DNA of 5,310 nt. Origin: Rhodospirillaceae bacterium UBA6608 (lineage in GTDB: Bacteria; Pseudomonadota; Alphaproteobacteria; Rhodospirillales_A; Casp-alpha2). The position numbers were made by a program, and so were the translations under genes. Positions 5,086 to 5,310 of the stretch are shown here, in pieces (the first letter of the stretch is position 1; each line of letters opens with the position of its first letter). The notes under the pieces are model-generated. The model was not told the origin of the DNA and searched no databases. It saw only the letters and a list, made by a program, of their open reading frames with translations. Location of the stretch: assembly GCA_002433335.1 (NCBI GenBank), contig DJHY01000316.1, positions 1-5,310 of the forward strand, written 5' to 3'.

Positions 5086-5310
5086 TTTGCGCGATTCTCA
5101 TTGGACGTGAGGGGTCCACCGGTTTTCCCGGAAAAAACGTCTATCCCATTATGGGGAAACCCCTTGTCGCCTACCCGCTGTTGGCGGCACAGGACGCACA
5201 GAGCATAGAGCGCGTCTACCTGTCGACCGATTCCCAGAAATTGAAAGAGATCGGACAGGAATACGGCGCCCGAATTATCGACCGGCCGGCCCACCTTTGC
5301 ACCAAGGCCG
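5082..5310 (+). CDS. NeuA-type acylneuraminate cytidylyltransferase family protein, 3'-truncated by window
   Basis: Seventy-six codons are present before the window ends; the family is usually about 220-240 residues. The N-terminus follows the CMP-sialic/legionaminic/pseudaminic acid synthetase pattern: a first strand (MICAILIG), the nucleotide-binding loop REGSTGFPGKN at 9-19, the IMGKPLVAYPLLAA stretch at 23-36, VYLSTDSQKL at 45-54 and YGARIIDRPAHL at 61-72. Such enzymes couple CTP to the anomeric hydroxyl of a 2-keto-3-deoxy sugar acid, releasing pyrophosphate. The loop carries Thr13 where NeuA-like enzymes normally have Lys (GSKG), while Lys18 and Asn19 are kept. The gene overlaps the SDR by ATGA. 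It is the second CMP-transferase-like gene in the cluster, so it may activate a different sugar from the SpsF-like enzyme. The catalytic and substrate-binding C-terminal parts are outside the window, so LegF, NeuA, PseF or a distinct relative cannot be separated. Confidence 0.85.
   Translation, partial: MICAILIGREGSTGFPGKNVYPIMGKPLVAYPLLAAQDAQSIERVYLSTDSQKLKEIGQEYGARIIDRPAHLCTKA

Overview
The window is a compact gene cluster, all on the + strand, for making acidic nine-carbon (nonulosonic) or related CMP-activated sugars. Such sugars decorate flagellin, capsule or O-antigen. It is GC-rich by eye, with many GCC/GGC/CGC/GTC codons, four-base ATGA gene overlaps and several GTG starts. Together with the pseB-pseC-spsF-pseG order this suggests a proteobacterium, most likely an alphaproteobacterium of the Rhodospirillales type. 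That placement is an inference from composition and cluster style only.

Layout. 1-159 is the 3' end of pseB (UDP-GlcNAc 4,6-dehydratase, inverting). 156-1340 is pseC (PLP aminotransferase). About 1325-2143 is an SpsF-family nucleotidyltransferase. 2168-3178 is pseG (UDP-sugar hydrolase). 3209-4195 is a D-2-hydroxyacid dehydrogenase of the phosphoglycerate dehydrogenase type. 4192-5085 is an extended SDR (NAD-dependent epimerase/dehydratase). 5082 to the window end is the 5' part of a NeuA-type CMP-sugar synthetase. The only non-coding stretches are 24 and 30 bases long. I see no RNA gene, mobile element, CRISPR array, promoter or terminator.

How the genes fit together. PseB and PseC convert UDP-GlcNAc to the 4-amino-4,6-dideoxy altrosamine nucleotide. 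After an N-acetylation step (PseH, not seen here), PseG removes UDP, and a synthase (PseI, not seen here) would condense the free sugar with phosphoenolpyruvate. The SpsF-like enzyme is a candidate for CMP activation of the product. The last three genes are joined to each other by ATGA overlaps and are not part of the textbook pseudaminic acid route. They look like a second module: a 2-hydroxyacid/2-ketoacid redox enzyme, a nucleotide-sugar-type SDR and a second, NeuA-like cytidylyltransferase with a variant nucleotide-binding motif. This second module is the least explained part of the window and the best candidate for something new.
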